Under the pieces are notes generated by a model. That model was not told the DNA's origin, did no database searches, and saw only the letters and a program-made list of their open reading frames with translations. Shown piece after piece: positions 15,799 through 25,070 of a DNA stretch of 58,880 nt (position 1 is the stretch's first letter; every line of letters begins with the position of its first letter). The position numbers and the translations under genes are program-made. Source of the stretch: Hyphococcus sp. (lineage in GTDB: Bacteria > Pseudomonadota > Alphaproteobacteria > Caulobacterales > Parvularculaceae); NCBI GenBank assembly GCA_013002535.1, contig JABDJK010000039.1:1-58880 (forward strand), read 5' to 3'.

Positions 15799-17037
15799 TT
15801 AAATCGTCTTTAATCCGTCAATCCAGACGGTGCGCGCGCAAATCAAAAATGCCAGAAGCGTAATTACGCTTGCAATAGGCAAGGTTTCCGCGGCGCCAAT
15901 TCCGGTGACAAGGAGCGGCGCAATCCACAATAGCAATAGTGCAGGGCGGTCGCCCGTGCGCCATGTTGATGATCCATCAAGGGCGCGTTTCGCGATAAGC
16001 AATAGCGGCGGGATCAATATCGTCAATTCATAATAATAGGCATACGGATTAGCGATGACGGCGCCTGTGCAGAGCGCTACCATGCGCCAATTCCATGCGC
16101 CGACTCGACGCCAGACGAAAGCGACAAAAACCGCGGCCGCCGCGCTTACGATGAGTTGCCCATAGAGCGCGATGTTCGCCGGCAGGCCCAAAATAACAAG
16201 TCCGCCGAAGGGCGACACCAGTTTATAATTCGATAAATCCCCGCCCTGAATGCGCGCACTGTGTTCGGTGATGGCGTTGAAGAACGCCGACCACAAATCG
16301 GGCCCGAATAGCGCCATGCTGGCCGCGGCTGCGCCGACGGCGGTGATCGCGGCTATGCCAAACGCCCGCCAACACCCGGCGGCGGCATAGGCGACAGGGA
16401 TCAACAGTCCGAATTGCGGTTTAAAGGTCAAAAGGCCAGCTGCGACCCCCGCAATGATTGGGCGCTTGTCGGGTTTGAATGCGGCGAGACAAATCAACGT
16501 TGCGGTGATGAATCCTGTCTGCCCGGTGATGAGCGCCTGAAACACGGCCGCAGACGCCAGGGCGATGAATATAGCGGCAAAATTCTTCCAGAGGCGCGAC
16601 AACATCCATGCGAACGCGGCGAGGCCACCCGTCCACCAGATCAATAGAGACGTCGTGTAGGGCGCGCCAGCAAAGGGCGCGAACATGAGATATGAGTTTG
16701 GCGGATATAGCCACGATAGCGAAAAAGATGTGTCGCCTGGAAAAGCTTTCTGCAAATCTGCCTCCAGCACGGCCATGTCGTAAAGCGCGCCGGGGTTTTC
16801 CGTGAAAGCGTTCTGCGCTGCGGTCCAGAAGACGACGAAGTCGCCGCCGGCGACGGCATGTTCGCTTGTCGCCGCCGGGTTTAATAGTGCTAGTACGAGC
16901 GAAAAAATGTAAAGCAGTGCGAAGAATCCGGCGATAACTAGATATGTTGCTTTCCGGTTTTCCAAAAAGAGCGCCGACAGAAGCGGGTATCGCGCCGCGA
17001 ACGCGCCCGTGAAATTATTTTCCGTCGCCGCGGTCAT
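15799..17037 (-). CDS. GT87-family (DUF2029) polyprenyl-phosphate-sugar glycosyltransferase, copy 1
   Basis: A 412-residue polytopic membrane protein with about 10-12 helices. It shows the GT87/DUF2029 pattern: GGDFVVFWTAAQNAF followed by an external loop ending in LSWLYPPNSYLMFAPFA, then TGQTGFITATLI and LLTFKPQFGLLIPVAYA. Family members use polyprenyl-phosphate-mannose or -glucose as donor and act on the outer face of the inner membrane. An acidic residue pair early in the loop (YDMAVLEADL) may be catalytic. The gene is downstream of and overlaps (ATGA) its paralogue at 17034. The two are divergent from a GtrB-like transferase and a GtrA flippase, which would supply the lipid-linked sugar. 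Confidence 0.85.
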   Translation of the reverse strand: MTAATENNFTGAFAARYPLLSALFLENRKATYLVIAGFFALLYIFSLVLALLNPAATSEHAVAGGDFVVFWTAAQNAFTENPGALYDMAVLEADLQKAFPGDTSFSLSWLYPPNSYLMFAPFAGAPYTTSLLIWWTGGLAAFAWMLSRLWKNFAAIFIALASAAVFQALITGQTGFITATLICLAAFKPDKRPIIAGVAAGLLTFKPQFGLLIPVAYAAAGCWRAFGIAAITAVGAAAASMALFGPDLWSAFFNAITEHSARIQGGDLSNYKLVSPFGGLVILGLPANIALYGQLIVSAAAAVFVAFVWRRVGAWNWRMVALCTGAVIANPYAYYYELTILIPPLLLIAKRALDGSSTWRTGDRPALLLLWIAPLLVTGIGAAETLPIASVITLLAFLICARTVWIDGLKTI

Positions 17038-18293
17038 GGGGCGCCTTCAGTGCGCTTGTCTTGCAATGCCAGAAATGGCCGGCGCGCGGTGGTGAAAAAG
17101 GCCGCACCCGTCAAGACCGCCGTGTACGGAACATACCAAGCGTGGCCGAAATTGGTGATGAATAGCGGCGCCGCCCAGAGGGCGATCAGTCCGGCGCGTT
17201 CGCCGGGTAGCCATCCAGTTTCCGTGGCGCGCTTTGCAACGAGCAATAGCGGCAGCACAAAAATAGGCAGCTCATAATAAAATGCATAGGGCGTGGCGAG
17301 CGGCGCGGCGGCGCAGAGCGCCATCAATCGTAAATCCCAATCACCAATCTTTCGCCAAACCAGAAAAACCAATGCGCATAGCGAGAATGCAAATGCGGCT
17401 TGCAGCGTCATCGCCACTGCAGACGGCGCGCCTATCACCATCAGCCCGCCATAGGGCGAGATGACTTTGTAATAGGGAAAGATCTCCGATTGTAACCGGC
17501 CGCCATGGGTTAGGACAGCTTCGTACCATGCCGGCCAGATATCGACGCCGAAGGCAAGAATGCTGAAGACTGCGAGGCTAGCGCCGGCAATCGCAGCAAC
17601 GCCAAACGCGCGCCAGCACCCTGCTGCTGCAAAAGCGATCGGAATCAGTAGTCCGAATTGCGGTTTAACGGTGAGAACGCCAGCGGCCAATCCGGCAATC
17701 AGCGGCTTTTGCGCGGGCTTATACGCGGCCAGGGCCAATAGCGACGCCGTCAATAACCCCGTTTGCCCGGTAATCAGCCCTTGAAAAACCGCTGCTGACG
17801 CCAACGCAATCAACAAAGCCGATCCGTCGCGCCAGAGCGTTCTGATCGCGGCGGTGAATAGCACGAGATTTGCGGCCCACCATGCGAAAAGCGCCGGCAA
17901 ATAGGGAAGGGCCGCAAACGGCGCAACCAATAAAAACATCGTAGGCGGATATTGCCAGCTTACGTTAAATGTGTCGCGACCCGGAAAATTGTCGGCTAGG
18001 CGCGCCTCAAAATTGTCGGTGCTGTAAATTGTTGCGAGATTTTCAGCGAAAACAGAATTCGCCGCTGTCCAGAACACGACAAAATCGCCGCCGAAGACCG
18101 TGCCGCCAAAAGTTTCCAATTGGTTAACATTGATGGCGCCGAAAATGATGAGGAGCGCATAAAGCATGACGGCAATAAGGCTGGCGCCGACAAACGTTTC
18201 CCGGCGATTTTCGAACAATAGCGCTGCGATCAGTGGAAACTGATCTGATACAGCAGCATGAATGCGCCCTTGAATGGGGCTGGCCTCAGCCAT
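17034..18293 (-). CDS. GT87-family (DUF2029) glycosyltransferase, copy 2
   Basis: A 419-residue paralogue of the preceding protein, with the same landmarks: GGDFVVFWTAANSVFAE, VSWQYPPTMFLLVAPFA, TGQTGLLTASLLALAAYKP, GVLTVKPQFGLLIPIAFAAAG and HGGRLQSEIFPYYKVISPYGG. The parallel order of motifs along both proteins shows tandem duplication followed by divergence. It is the first gene of the pair; its ATG lies about 100 bases from the divergent GT2 start, so a shared bidirectional promoter region is likely. It is probably an integral inner-membrane glycosyltransferase acting from the periplasmic side. Donor and acceptor are not deducible. Confidence 0.85.
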   Translation of the reverse strand: MAEASPIQGRIHAAVSDQFPLIAALLFENRRETFVGASLIAVMLYALLIIFGAINVNQLETFGGTVFGGDFVVFWTAANSVFAENLATIYSTDNFEARLADNFPGRDTFNVSWQYPPTMFLLVAPFAALPYLPALFAWWAANLVLFTAAIRTLWRDGSALLIALASAAVFQGLITGQTGLLTASLLALAAYKPAQKPLIAGLAAGVLTVKPQFGLLIPIAFAAAGCWRAFGVAAIAGASLAVFSILAFGVDIWPAWYEAVLTHGGRLQSEIFPYYKVISPYGGLMVIGAPSAVAMTLQAAFAFSLCALVFLVWRKIGDWDLRLMALCAAAPLATPYAFYYELPIFVLPLLLVAKRATETGWLPGERAGLIALWAAPLFITNFGHAWYVPYTAVLTGAAFFTTARRPFLALQDKRTEGAP

Positions 18294-18391
18294 GATCGAA
18301 AATTCCTTAACTTCTTTCGCCTATCGGGCTTTACCGCCTCGAAATAAAAAAAGGTTTATTCTTGGCTTCGATAGTTAACGGCGCGATCTGA

Positions 18392-19462
18392 ATGAATGCT
18401 GAAACAAACCCGTTGCCGCCTGCCCTGAAGCCTCGCGCAGATGTGCGTCCGGCGCTCATTTCCGTTGTTTGCCCCGCCTACAACGAAGCCGGAAATCTCT
18501 CCGAGTTCTTTGGCGCGGTGACGACCGAAATGCGCCGCCTTGAGCAACCGTTTGAGCTTGTCTTCGTCAACGACGGCAGTTCTGACAATACGCTGGCGCT
18601 GATGCGCCGCCTGCGCGAAAAGCATGGCGGTGTTGCGATTGTCGATCTCAGCCGAAATTTCGGCAAAGAGATCGCAGTCACGGCTGGACTTGATGCGGCG
18701 ACAGGCGAGGCCGCCATTGTCATGGATTGCGACATGCAGCACCCGCCGTCACTTTTTGGCGAGTTCATCGCGGGCTGGCGCGACGGCTACGATGTTGTTT
18801 ATGGCGTTCGCCGTGATCGTGCCGATGAGAGTTTTCTCAAACGCACAACGTCGGAACTATTTTATAAGATAATGAATATGCTTGGCGACGTGTCTGTTCC
18901 GCCGAATGCCGGTGACTTCCGCCTGCTATCGCGCAAGGCGATAGACGCCGTCACCAATCTTCGCGAGCATCATCGTTTTATGAAGGGTGTTTTCGCCTGG
19001 GTTGGATTTCCAACAAAAGCCGTCGAATTCGATGTTGAACCGCGTTTTTCCGGTCAGACGAAATGGAATTACTGGAAACTTCTCAATTTTTCGATTGAGG
19101 GCCTGACGGCGCATACGCTCGCGCCCCTTCGCGTATCGACATATCTTGGCTTGATAGTCGCTGCTTGTTCATTCGTTTACGGATTTTTCGTGATCGCCAG
19201 CACGATTATGTTTGGAGACCCGGTGCCCGGTTTTCCAACACTGGCAACGCTTGTTTTGTTTCTTGGCGGCGTTCAGCTCATTGTCCTTGGCGTTATCGGC
19301 GAGTATCTCGGGCGTATATTTAATGAGACAAAAAACCGGCCACTGTATCTTCTCAACGCGCTTGAGCCGGCGGAAGCATCAAACGCCAGCGACATTCCTT
19401 ATCGCGGGGAAAAGAATGACGCCGCAAAACCCTTCGAGGCGACGGGCGTCAAGCGCGCATGA
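18392..19462 (+). CDS. GT2 glycosyltransferase, GtrB/DPM1-like polyprenyl-phosphate glycosyltransferase
   Basis: A 356-residue enzyme expected to load a sugar from a nucleotide donor onto undecaprenyl phosphate on the cytoplasmic face. The GT2 domain has VVCPAYNEAGNL, FVNDGSSDNTL, SRNFGKEIAVTAGLD and the metal-binding DCDMQHPP. After LREHHRFMKGVFAWVG and SGQTKWNYWKL come two membrane helices (about residues 245-268 and 280-303), the standard GtrB topology. The stop overlaps the start of the GtrA gene (ATGA), giving a coupled synthase-flippase pair next to the divergent GT87 transferases. The sugar (glucose, mannose or other) cannot be told from sequence. Confidence 0.9.
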   Translation: MNAETNPLPPALKPRADVRPALISVVCPAYNEAGNLSEFFGAVTTEMRRLEQPFELVFVNDGSSDNTLALMRRLREKHGGVAIVDLSRNFGKEIAVTAGLDAATGEAAIVMDCDMQHPPSLFGEFIAGWRDGYDVVYGVRRDRADESFLKRTTSELFYKIMNMLGDVSVPPNAGDFRLLSRKAIDAVTNLREHHRFMKGVFAWVGFPTKAVEFDVEPRFSGQTKWNYWKLLNFSIEGLTAHTLAPLRVSTYLGLIVAACSFVYGFFVIASTIMFGDPVPGFPTLATLVLFLGGVQLIVLGVIGEYLGRIFNETKNRPLYLLNALEPAEASNASDIPYRGEKNDAAKPFEATGVKRA

Positions 19463-19926
19463 CTGAACAGCTCGAACCGCACGGTAATGCCGCAAAGCGC
19501 CATTCAGGCCAGTTCCTAAAATTTGGAATTGTCGGCGGTTTCAATACCGGCCTGGATTTCCTCGTATATACTATTGTCGTCGTCATGGCGGCGCCGCCGG
19601 TTCTATCAAACATCATCGCGTTCGCCGTAGCGAACCCGACGAGCTTTTTCGTAAACTCAAGATTCACGTTCCGTCGCGACGGACGCCCGGCCAAGCTTTC
19701 ATTTTCTAAGTATGGAAAATTTCTCGCGGCGCATCTGGCGTCGCTGCTGATATCCACAAGCATCGTCTGGGCATTCGCCAGTGAAATTGGCGCTTTCTCG
19801 GCGAAATTTGCGGCGATCGTGGTGACAGTTTTTATCAATTACACGGCGAGCGCGCTTCTGGTCTTCAAAGCGCCAGCTACCAATCTTCCCACGCAAAAAG
19901 AAAAAAGCCCTCGCGAATCGGCCTAA
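19459..19926 (+). CDS. GtrA-family membrane protein (putative polyprenyl-linked sugar flippase)
   Basis: A 155-residue protein with four membrane helices and the GtrA signature: FLKFGIVGGFNTGLDFLVYT, FAVANPTSFFVNSRFTFR, then SKYGKFLAAHLASLLIST and VVTVFINYTASALLVFK. GtrA proteins are thought to move undecaprenyl-phosphate-sugar across the inner membrane for glycosylation of surface polymers. The start overlaps the GT2 stop, and rmuC begins nine bases after its stop. The module GtrB-GtrA plus a third membrane transferase is the classic three-part system; here two GT87 paralogues could be the third part. Confidence 0.87.
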   Translation: MTEQLEPHGNAAKRHSGQFLKFGIVGGFNTGLDFLVYTIVVVMAAPPVLSNIIAFAVANPTSFFVNSRFTFRRDGRPAKLSFSKYGKFLAAHLASLLISTSIVWAFASEIGAFSAKFAAIVVTVFINYTASALLVFKAPATNLPTQKEKSPRESA

Positions 19927-19935
19927 ACGGCTTGG

Positions 19936-21372
19936 ATGGATACGGGATTTCTTCAAAGCATCGGGTTTGCGCCTGAAAACTCAGCGTTCTGGTTTCTCCT
20001 CGCCGGCGTATTGTTCATTGCGTTATTGGCAATGGTTTATGCGCGCGAAATTCGCCGCTCGCAGCGATTGCGGAATCAATTGGAAGAGGCTCGTGTCGAG
20101 CTATCTGCGGCGCGAACGCGTGCCGGTGAATTGCCCGCGCTCAAAGACGAAATCGATGCTTTGCGCCAGGCGAAGGCAATGCTTGAGTCTGATGCGGCCG
20201 CGCAGGCTGTCCGGCTGGCGGAACGTGAACGTGCGCTGGCCGAGATGCGCGAGCGCATGGATACAGATTTCCGCGCAACAGCGTCGGAAATGTTGAAAGA
20301 TGCTCGAAAAGTATTTCTTGAACAGGCAAAAGAGTCGTTTGCGCATCATCGTGAAGCAACCACGCTTGAGCTCGACAATCGCCGCAAGGCGCTCGATGAT
20401 CTTCTGAAGCCAGTCAGCGACACGCTCGTCCGTTATGAAAAGGGGCTGAAGGAGCTCCGCGACGAACAGCAAAAATCACGGGGCGAGCTAACCAATCAGC
20501 TGGGCGAGCTTTCAAAATTCACAGACAATGTCAGCCGCGAGGCGCAAAAACTGGCGACGGCGTTGCGTGCTGGGCCCAAAACCCGAGGCCGCTGGGGCGA
20601 AGAACAATTAAAAAATGTCGTCGAGATCGCCGGTATGACGGCCTATGTCGATTTTACAGAGCAAACATCACACGCTGACGGTGATAAACGCAAAATCCCG
20701 GACATGGTCGTGCGCCTTCCGGGGGAGCGGGTTATCGCGGTCGATTCCAAAGTTTCTCTTGGCGCCTATCTCGACGCCGTTGAGGCGGAAACCGACGAGG
20801 CGCGCGCCGCCGCTTTGAGCCGTCATGCAGATGATCTGTGGAACCACGTCAAAAGCCTTGCGACGAAAGACTACGCCGCGTCGCTCAAAGACGCGCTTGA
20901 CTACACAGTGATGTTTATTCCTGGGGAGAGTTATTTCGCAGCCGCACTTGAGGCGCGACCGCAACTTCATCAGGAAGCATTTGAGCGCAAAATTTTGATA
21001 GCTTCGCCGACAATCCTGATTGCGGTTTTAAAATCTGCAGCGCTGAACTGGCGCCAGGAAAAAATGACCGAGCACGCCCACGCCGTCGCAGCTATGGCAA
21101 AAGATCTCCACGACAGTTTGCGCACCATGGGCGTAAATATTGCTAGTCTTGGCCGTGCACTCGAAAGCGCGGTTAAAAAATACAATTTAACTGTTGGCGG
21201 GTTCGAGCAACGCGTCATGAGCCGAGCGCGAAAGTTTGCTGACTACGAAATTCCCGGCATTGAAAACGACATCGAAAATCTCGCCGCTATCGAACCGAGG
21301 CCTCGAGAGCTACGCAGCGATAAAGACTTATACGTAACAGACGAGCGCGCCAACGAAACGGACGCGGCGTAA
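19936..21372 (+). CDS. rmuC: RmuC-family DNA recombination protein
   Basis: A 478-residue RmuC homologue. One N-terminal membrane helix (about residues 14-35) is followed by a long coiled coil (about 40-200) and the PD-(D/E)XK-like RmuC domain. That domain shows KTRGRWGEEQLKNVVEIAGM, IPDMVVRLPG, VIAVDSKVSLGAYL, DYTVMFIPGESYFAAAL and ILIASPTILIAVLK. E. coli RmuC limits inversions at short repeats; its biochemical activity is not established. The Asp and Lys of AVDSKV fit the nuclease-like core. It ends only seven bases from a second, divergent RmuC-like protein encoded tail to tail. Confidence 0.92.
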   Translation: MDTGFLQSIGFAPENSAFWFLLAGVLFIALLAMVYAREIRRSQRLRNQLEEARVELSAARTRAGELPALKDEIDALRQAKAMLESDAAAQAVRLAERERALAEMRERMDTDFRATASEMLKDARKVFLEQAKESFAHHREATTLELDNRRKALDDLLKPVSDTLVRYEKGLKELRDEQQKSRGELTNQLGELSKFTDNVSREAQKLATALRAGPKTRGRWGEEQLKNVVEIAGMTAYVDFTEQTSHADGDKRKIPDMVVRLPGERVIAVDSKVSLGAYLDAVEAETDEARAAALSRHADDLWNHVKSLATKDYAASLKDALDYTVMFIPGESYFAAALEARPQLHQEAFERKILIASPTILIAVLKSAALNWRQEKMTEHAHAVAAMAKDLHDSLRTMGVNIASLGRALESAVKKYNLTVGGFEQRVMSRARKFADYEIPGIENDIENLAAIEPRPRELRSDKDLYVTDERANETDAA

Positions 21373-21378
21373 AATAAT

Positions 21379-23421
21379 TTATCTCAATGGAAATGGCGTT
21401 TTGTCAGCGCCGGAACGTTTTGCGGCAAGGCGCGCCTCTTCTTCCGCTTCCAGCCTTTCAAGGCGCTCAAACGCCTCTTCCTCTGGCGATAGTGACGATG
21501 CCGGTGAAATTTGCGTGGGTGAAGCATCGTGGGCAGCTGTTGCGCCGGGCTTATCCAGTTGGCGGGCGCTGCGAGGCTTTTTCTCATTTTGAAAAGGGTT
21601 AGTAGGCCGCATTTGCGCCAGTTTGTCAGCGCGGGTGCGCAGGGACTGAATATCGCTAATTTCGTTGCTTCCGCCGTTTTCAAAAACCGGGCGTTGAAGT
21701 GATGGGCGATTTACAGTTGCGCCTGCAGCAAAGTTCTGCTCTGCGCTGGCGCTCGTACTTGCGCCCATCAAGTGGACAATCGCCATCAATGACGTTGGCG
21801 ATACAATCCAGACACGTGCGCGATAGCTGTCCTGAATAACATCCATGAACTCTGTATAGAGATTGTTGAACACAACATCGGACGGCGCAAACATAATCGC
21901 CGCGTCCGCTGTTTCTCCCGGAATGATAAGATACTCGGCAATATCAACGATGTGGCGCAGCAACGCGCGTCTATAATCATTTCCAGCTTGAAACTGGCGG
22001 GTGCTGTCGGCGCTGTCGCGCATATAGGTTTCAAATGCTTCAATCGGGAAGCGCGCATCAATCGAATAAGGGCGTTGGCCCGCCGCGGTGACAAGCGCAC
22101 AGTCGGCTATTCGGCCATTGGATAGGCGGTGCGCGAACTTAAAGCGATTGGGCGGCATGACGGCGCGAACCAACTCGTTCAATTGGATGCGTCCCGCCGT
22201 CGAAAGGCTAGCGCGCTGGGTCAGCGCCTGATTGAGAAGCGACAGCTGACGCGTCAGTTGCGCTGTGCCCTCGCCCGCGTTTTCGAATTTGTCGAGGCGT
22301 GCATTTAGGGCGTTCAGCGTATTTTCTGTCGATTTCCGCAATTCAGATATCTCGGTGGCGAGATCGTTGCGCTGGTCATTTGAAAATGCTGCAAGGCCTT
22401 GAGGGGCCGCTGTGGCGCCGCTTTGGTTTTCATTTTGTTCTGCAAGACGGGCGGATAAATCAGCGAAACGCGCCTCAAGGCGGGCATCGATATCGTTCTT
22501 GAGTGCAAGCGATTCATCGCGCATGGCGTCGGTTTTCTCTTCTAGCTCGCGCTCTTTCGCTTCAATCTCGCGCAATTGCTGGGCGACTTCGTTTTCAGCG
22601 TTTCTTTTTTCAAGAGCCGCAAGCCGTTCGTCTTCTTCGGCGCGCCGGCGCTCTAGCATATCTTCGCGTTCCTCGGCGAGCCGAATACGTTCGTTCTCGA
22701 TTTCGCGACGCTCGGCCTCTAATGCCGTGTGATCATCACTAACCGGCTCAATTTCCGATATCGGTTCTGCAGGCTCTTCGTCGTGATGGATTTCAATTTC
22801 GGCGCTGTCTGCATCGTCTATTCGATGCGTGTCTGAATTGGGGTCGGAGAAATCAAGATGATCTTCAATCTCGTCGTCGGCTTCCTTCGGCGTCTTGTTG
22901 CGAGAGAATAATCCTGCAAATCGTTTTTTCGGTTTGTCAGGCGCCGCGGCCTCATACGCTTCGAATTCTTCAGGCTCCGTTTCGTTTGCTTCGTCTATTT
23001 CTTGATCATCAAATGACTCAAGTGAATCGAAATTTGGGAAGTCTTCGTCCGTAGATGTTGCGAGGTCAGGTGCTTCTTTTTTCTTTTTCTTGCGCCCGAA
23101 AAATCCTTGTTTTTCTGGCTTACTCGGCTCAGGCGCTGCTTCGTCGTCAAACGGGTCATCAAATGAAATGTCGGCGTCAGCGCCGGCCGGCGCAAATACG
23201 CCTGCGTCAGGCGGCTGGTTCGCCTTAGCGCGCGCGGGCGCGACCACCCGCCCGTGAATAATCCAAAACAAAACGACTACGAATATGAAGAGAAACGCCA
23301 GAACGCCAACCCACAAGGCGGCATCGGGCCCTTGAATAAACGCCCGACCCGCGTCCATTGCATCCTGTATGCGATTAGCGCCGTCTGTCCCATCCTGGGC
23401 CAGCGGCAATATATTAGGCAT
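21379..23421 (-). CDS. Large membrane-anchored RmuC-like protein with degenerate nuclease core
   Basis: A 680-residue protein. An N-terminal membrane helix (residues 36-57) leads into a very acidic, low-complexity stretch containing lysine-rich patches (FGRKKKKK), then a charged coiled coil (about 240-340). A C-terminal RmuC-like domain (about 420-590) shows PYSIDARFPIEAFETYM, DIAEYLIIPGETADAAIMFAP and VWIVSPTSLMAIVHL. The expected VDSKV motif appears as IDARFP, so the catalytic Lys is replaced by Arg. The frame extends to 23604, but the ATG at 23421 follows GGGGGATAGAG and starts just before the membrane helix. It lies tail to tail with rmuC. It may be a pseudo-nuclease or structural paralogue; function unknown. 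Confidence 0.75.
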   Translation of the reverse strand: MPNILPLAQDGTDGANRIQDAMDAGRAFIQGPDAALWVGVLAFLFIFVVVLFWIIHGRVVAPARAKANQPPDAGVFAPAGADADISFDDPFDDEAAPEPSKPEKQGFFGRKKKKKEAPDLATSTDEDFPNFDSLESFDDQEIDEANETEPEEFEAYEAAAPDKPKKRFAGLFSRNKTPKEADDEIEDHLDFSDPNSDTHRIDDADSAEIEIHHDEEPAEPISEIEPVSDDHTALEAERREIENERIRLAEEREDMLERRRAEEDERLAALEKRNAENEVAQQLREIEAKERELEEKTDAMRDESLALKNDIDARLEARFADLSARLAEQNENQSGATAAPQGLAAFSNDQRNDLATEISELRKSTENTLNALNARLDKFENAGEGTAQLTRQLSLLNQALTQRASLSTAGRIQLNELVRAVMPPNRFKFAHRLSNGRIADCALVTAAGQRPYSIDARFPIEAFETYMRDSADSTRQFQAGNDYRRALLRHIVDIAEYLIIPGETADAAIMFAPSDVVFNNLYTEFMDVIQDSYRARVWIVSPTSLMAIVHLMGASTSASAEQNFAAGATVNRPSLQRPVFENGGSNEISDIQSLRTRADKLAQMRPTNPFQNEKKPRSARQLDKPGATAAHDASPTQISPASSLSPEEEAFERLERLEAEEEARLAAKRSGADKTPFPLR

Positions 23422-23581
23422 CTCTATCCCCCACCGGATACTCCACACCATTTTCCCCACTTTAAAGGAAAAGCTTATAGAATGCGAGGGGTTAGCATTA
23501 ACCATAATCAGCCGGAAATGGCGCAAATCAGCGCCAAACAGCGATCTTGACGGCTCATGCCCGGGCTCATAGGTGAACGCC

Positions 23582-24100
23582 ATGGCTATTCGACCGATTA
23601 TCACGGCGCCTGACCCGCGCCTCCGCGAGGTTTCAAAACCTGTTCAGGCCGTGGACGACGCTTTACGCGCCCTCATGGATGACATGCTGGAGACCATGTA
23701 TGACGCCCCGGGTATTGGTCTCGCGGCCATTCAGATCGGCGTGCCCAAACGTGTGATCGTAATGGATCTGGCGCGTGAGGATGAAGACCCCGAGCCGCGT
23801 TATTTCGTCAATCCCGAAATTCTCGCCCCCTCATGTGAAAAGAGCATTTATGAAGAGGGATGCCTTTCGGTGCCTGAGTTCTACGACGAGGTGGAGCGCC
23901 CGGCGCAGTGCCGTGTAAAATATCTGGACTATAACGGCGAAAAGCAGATGCTCGACGCAGATGGCATGTTGGCGACGTGCATTCAGCACGAGATGGATCA
24001 TCTGGAAGGCATTCTTTTCATCGACCATCTATCGCGCCTTAAACGCGAACGCGTTCTGCGCAAGCTCAAAAAGGAACGCCGCCTTGCTGCGGCGGAGTAA
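23582..24100 (+). CDS. def: Peptide deformylase
   Basis: A 172-residue deformylase that removes the formyl group from nascent proteins. All three metal-site motifs are intact: [18 protein letters not shown] with the Cys ligand, and QHEMDHLEG with the two His ligands and catalytic Glu. The ATG at 23582 is preferred. AGGTGA at 23571-23576 is its ribosome binding site, so the GTG at 23573 lies within that site. It is divergent from the RmuC-like gene and followed 51 bases later by fmt, the formylase whose product it reverses, then truA. Confidence 0.95.
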   Translation: MAIRPIITAPDPRLREVSKPVQAVDDALRALMDDMLETMYDAPGIGLAAIQIGVPKRVIVMDLAREDEDPEPRYFVNPEILAPSCEKSIYEEGCLSVPEFYDEVERPAQCRVKYLDYNGEKQMLDADGMLATCIQHEMDHLEGILFIDHLSRLKRERVLRKLKKERRLAAAE

Positions 24101-24151
24101 TCTAGGCGCCAAATTTGTATTCCGTAGCTCCGGCAAGGCGGGCTTGACATC

Positions 24152-25069
24152 ATGCGAATAATTTTCATGGGAACGCCGGCTTTTTCCGTTCCGGTCTTGA
24201 GTGAGTTATTGGCGGCGGGCCATGAGGTCGTTGCCGTCTATACACGTGCGCCAAAACAGTCAGGACGCGGGCATCGCGTCAACAAAACGCCTGTTCATAC
24301 TTTCGCCGAAGAATACGGCATCGAAGTCCGAACGCCGAAAAATTTCAAAGCCGAGGACGAACGCAAAGCCTTTCAGTTATTGTCTGCAGACGTGGCCGTC
24401 GTCATCGCATATGGATTAATATTGCCGCAAGCAATCCTTGATGCGCCGCGCCATGGTTGCCTTAATCTGCATGCGTCGCTTTTGCCGCGATGGCGTGGGG
24501 CGGCGCCGATCCATCGCGCGATTATGGCGGGCGACGAACAAACTGGCGTTCAGGTTATGCAGATGGAGGCCGGCCTCGATACCGGGCCAATTCTATTGTC
24601 GGAGAGCGCTGAAATATCTCCGCAAGACACGGCGGGCTCCATGCATGAACGTCTTTCGCATGTCGCTGCGCAGCTTGCCCCGCGTGCGCTTGCCGCATTG
24701 GAGCGGGGCGCGCTGTCGCCGACGCCGCAGCCGCAAGAGGGCGTCACTTATGCGGAAAAGATAACGTCGTCCGAGGCCAAAATCGATTGGGCCCGAACTG
24801 CTCGTGATGTCGATTGCCATATCCGCGGGCTTTCACCGTTTCCGGGCGCTTGGGCGCAACACGGCGATGATCGAATCAAGGTGCTGACGTCACGAGAATA
24901 CGACGTATCCGGCGCGCCGGGTGAAATTCTGCAGGCTGATGAAAGGCTGGTTGTCGCCTGCGGCGGAGGGGCCGTGGAATTACTGGCGCTGCAACGGCCG
25001 GGAAAAAAACAACAGGACGCAGCGACATTCTTGCGCGGTTACCCGATGCAAACCGGCGAAATCTTCTGA
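24152..25069 (+). CDS. fmt: Methionyl-tRNA formyltransferase
   Basis: A 305-residue enzyme that formylates initiator Met-tRNA using 10-formyl-THF. It begins [16 protein letters not shown] and carries the catalytic [16 protein letters not shown] with Asn, His and later Asp ([11 protein letters not shown]). The KQSGRGHRV loop, which contacts the tRNA acceptor, is near residue 40. The C-terminal OB-like domain (from about 205) starts at [14 protein letters not shown]. Length is normal. It lies between def and truA; the truA ATG begins one base after its stop. Confidence 0.95.
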   Translation: MRIIFMGTPAFSVPVLSELLAAGHEVVAVYTRAPKQSGRGHRVNKTPVHTFAEEYGIEVRTPKNFKAEDERKAFQLLSADVAVVIAYGLILPQAILDAPRHGCLNLHASLLPRWRGAAPIHRAIMAGDEQTGVQVMQMEAGLDTGPILLSESAEISPQDTAGSMHERLSHVAAQLAPRALAALERGALSPTPQPQEGVTYAEKITSSEAKIDWARTARDVDCHIRGLSPFPGAWAQHGDDRIKVLTSREYDVSGAPGEILQADERLVVACGGGAVELLALQRPGKKQQDAATFLRGYPMQTGEIF

Positions 25070-25070
25070 A

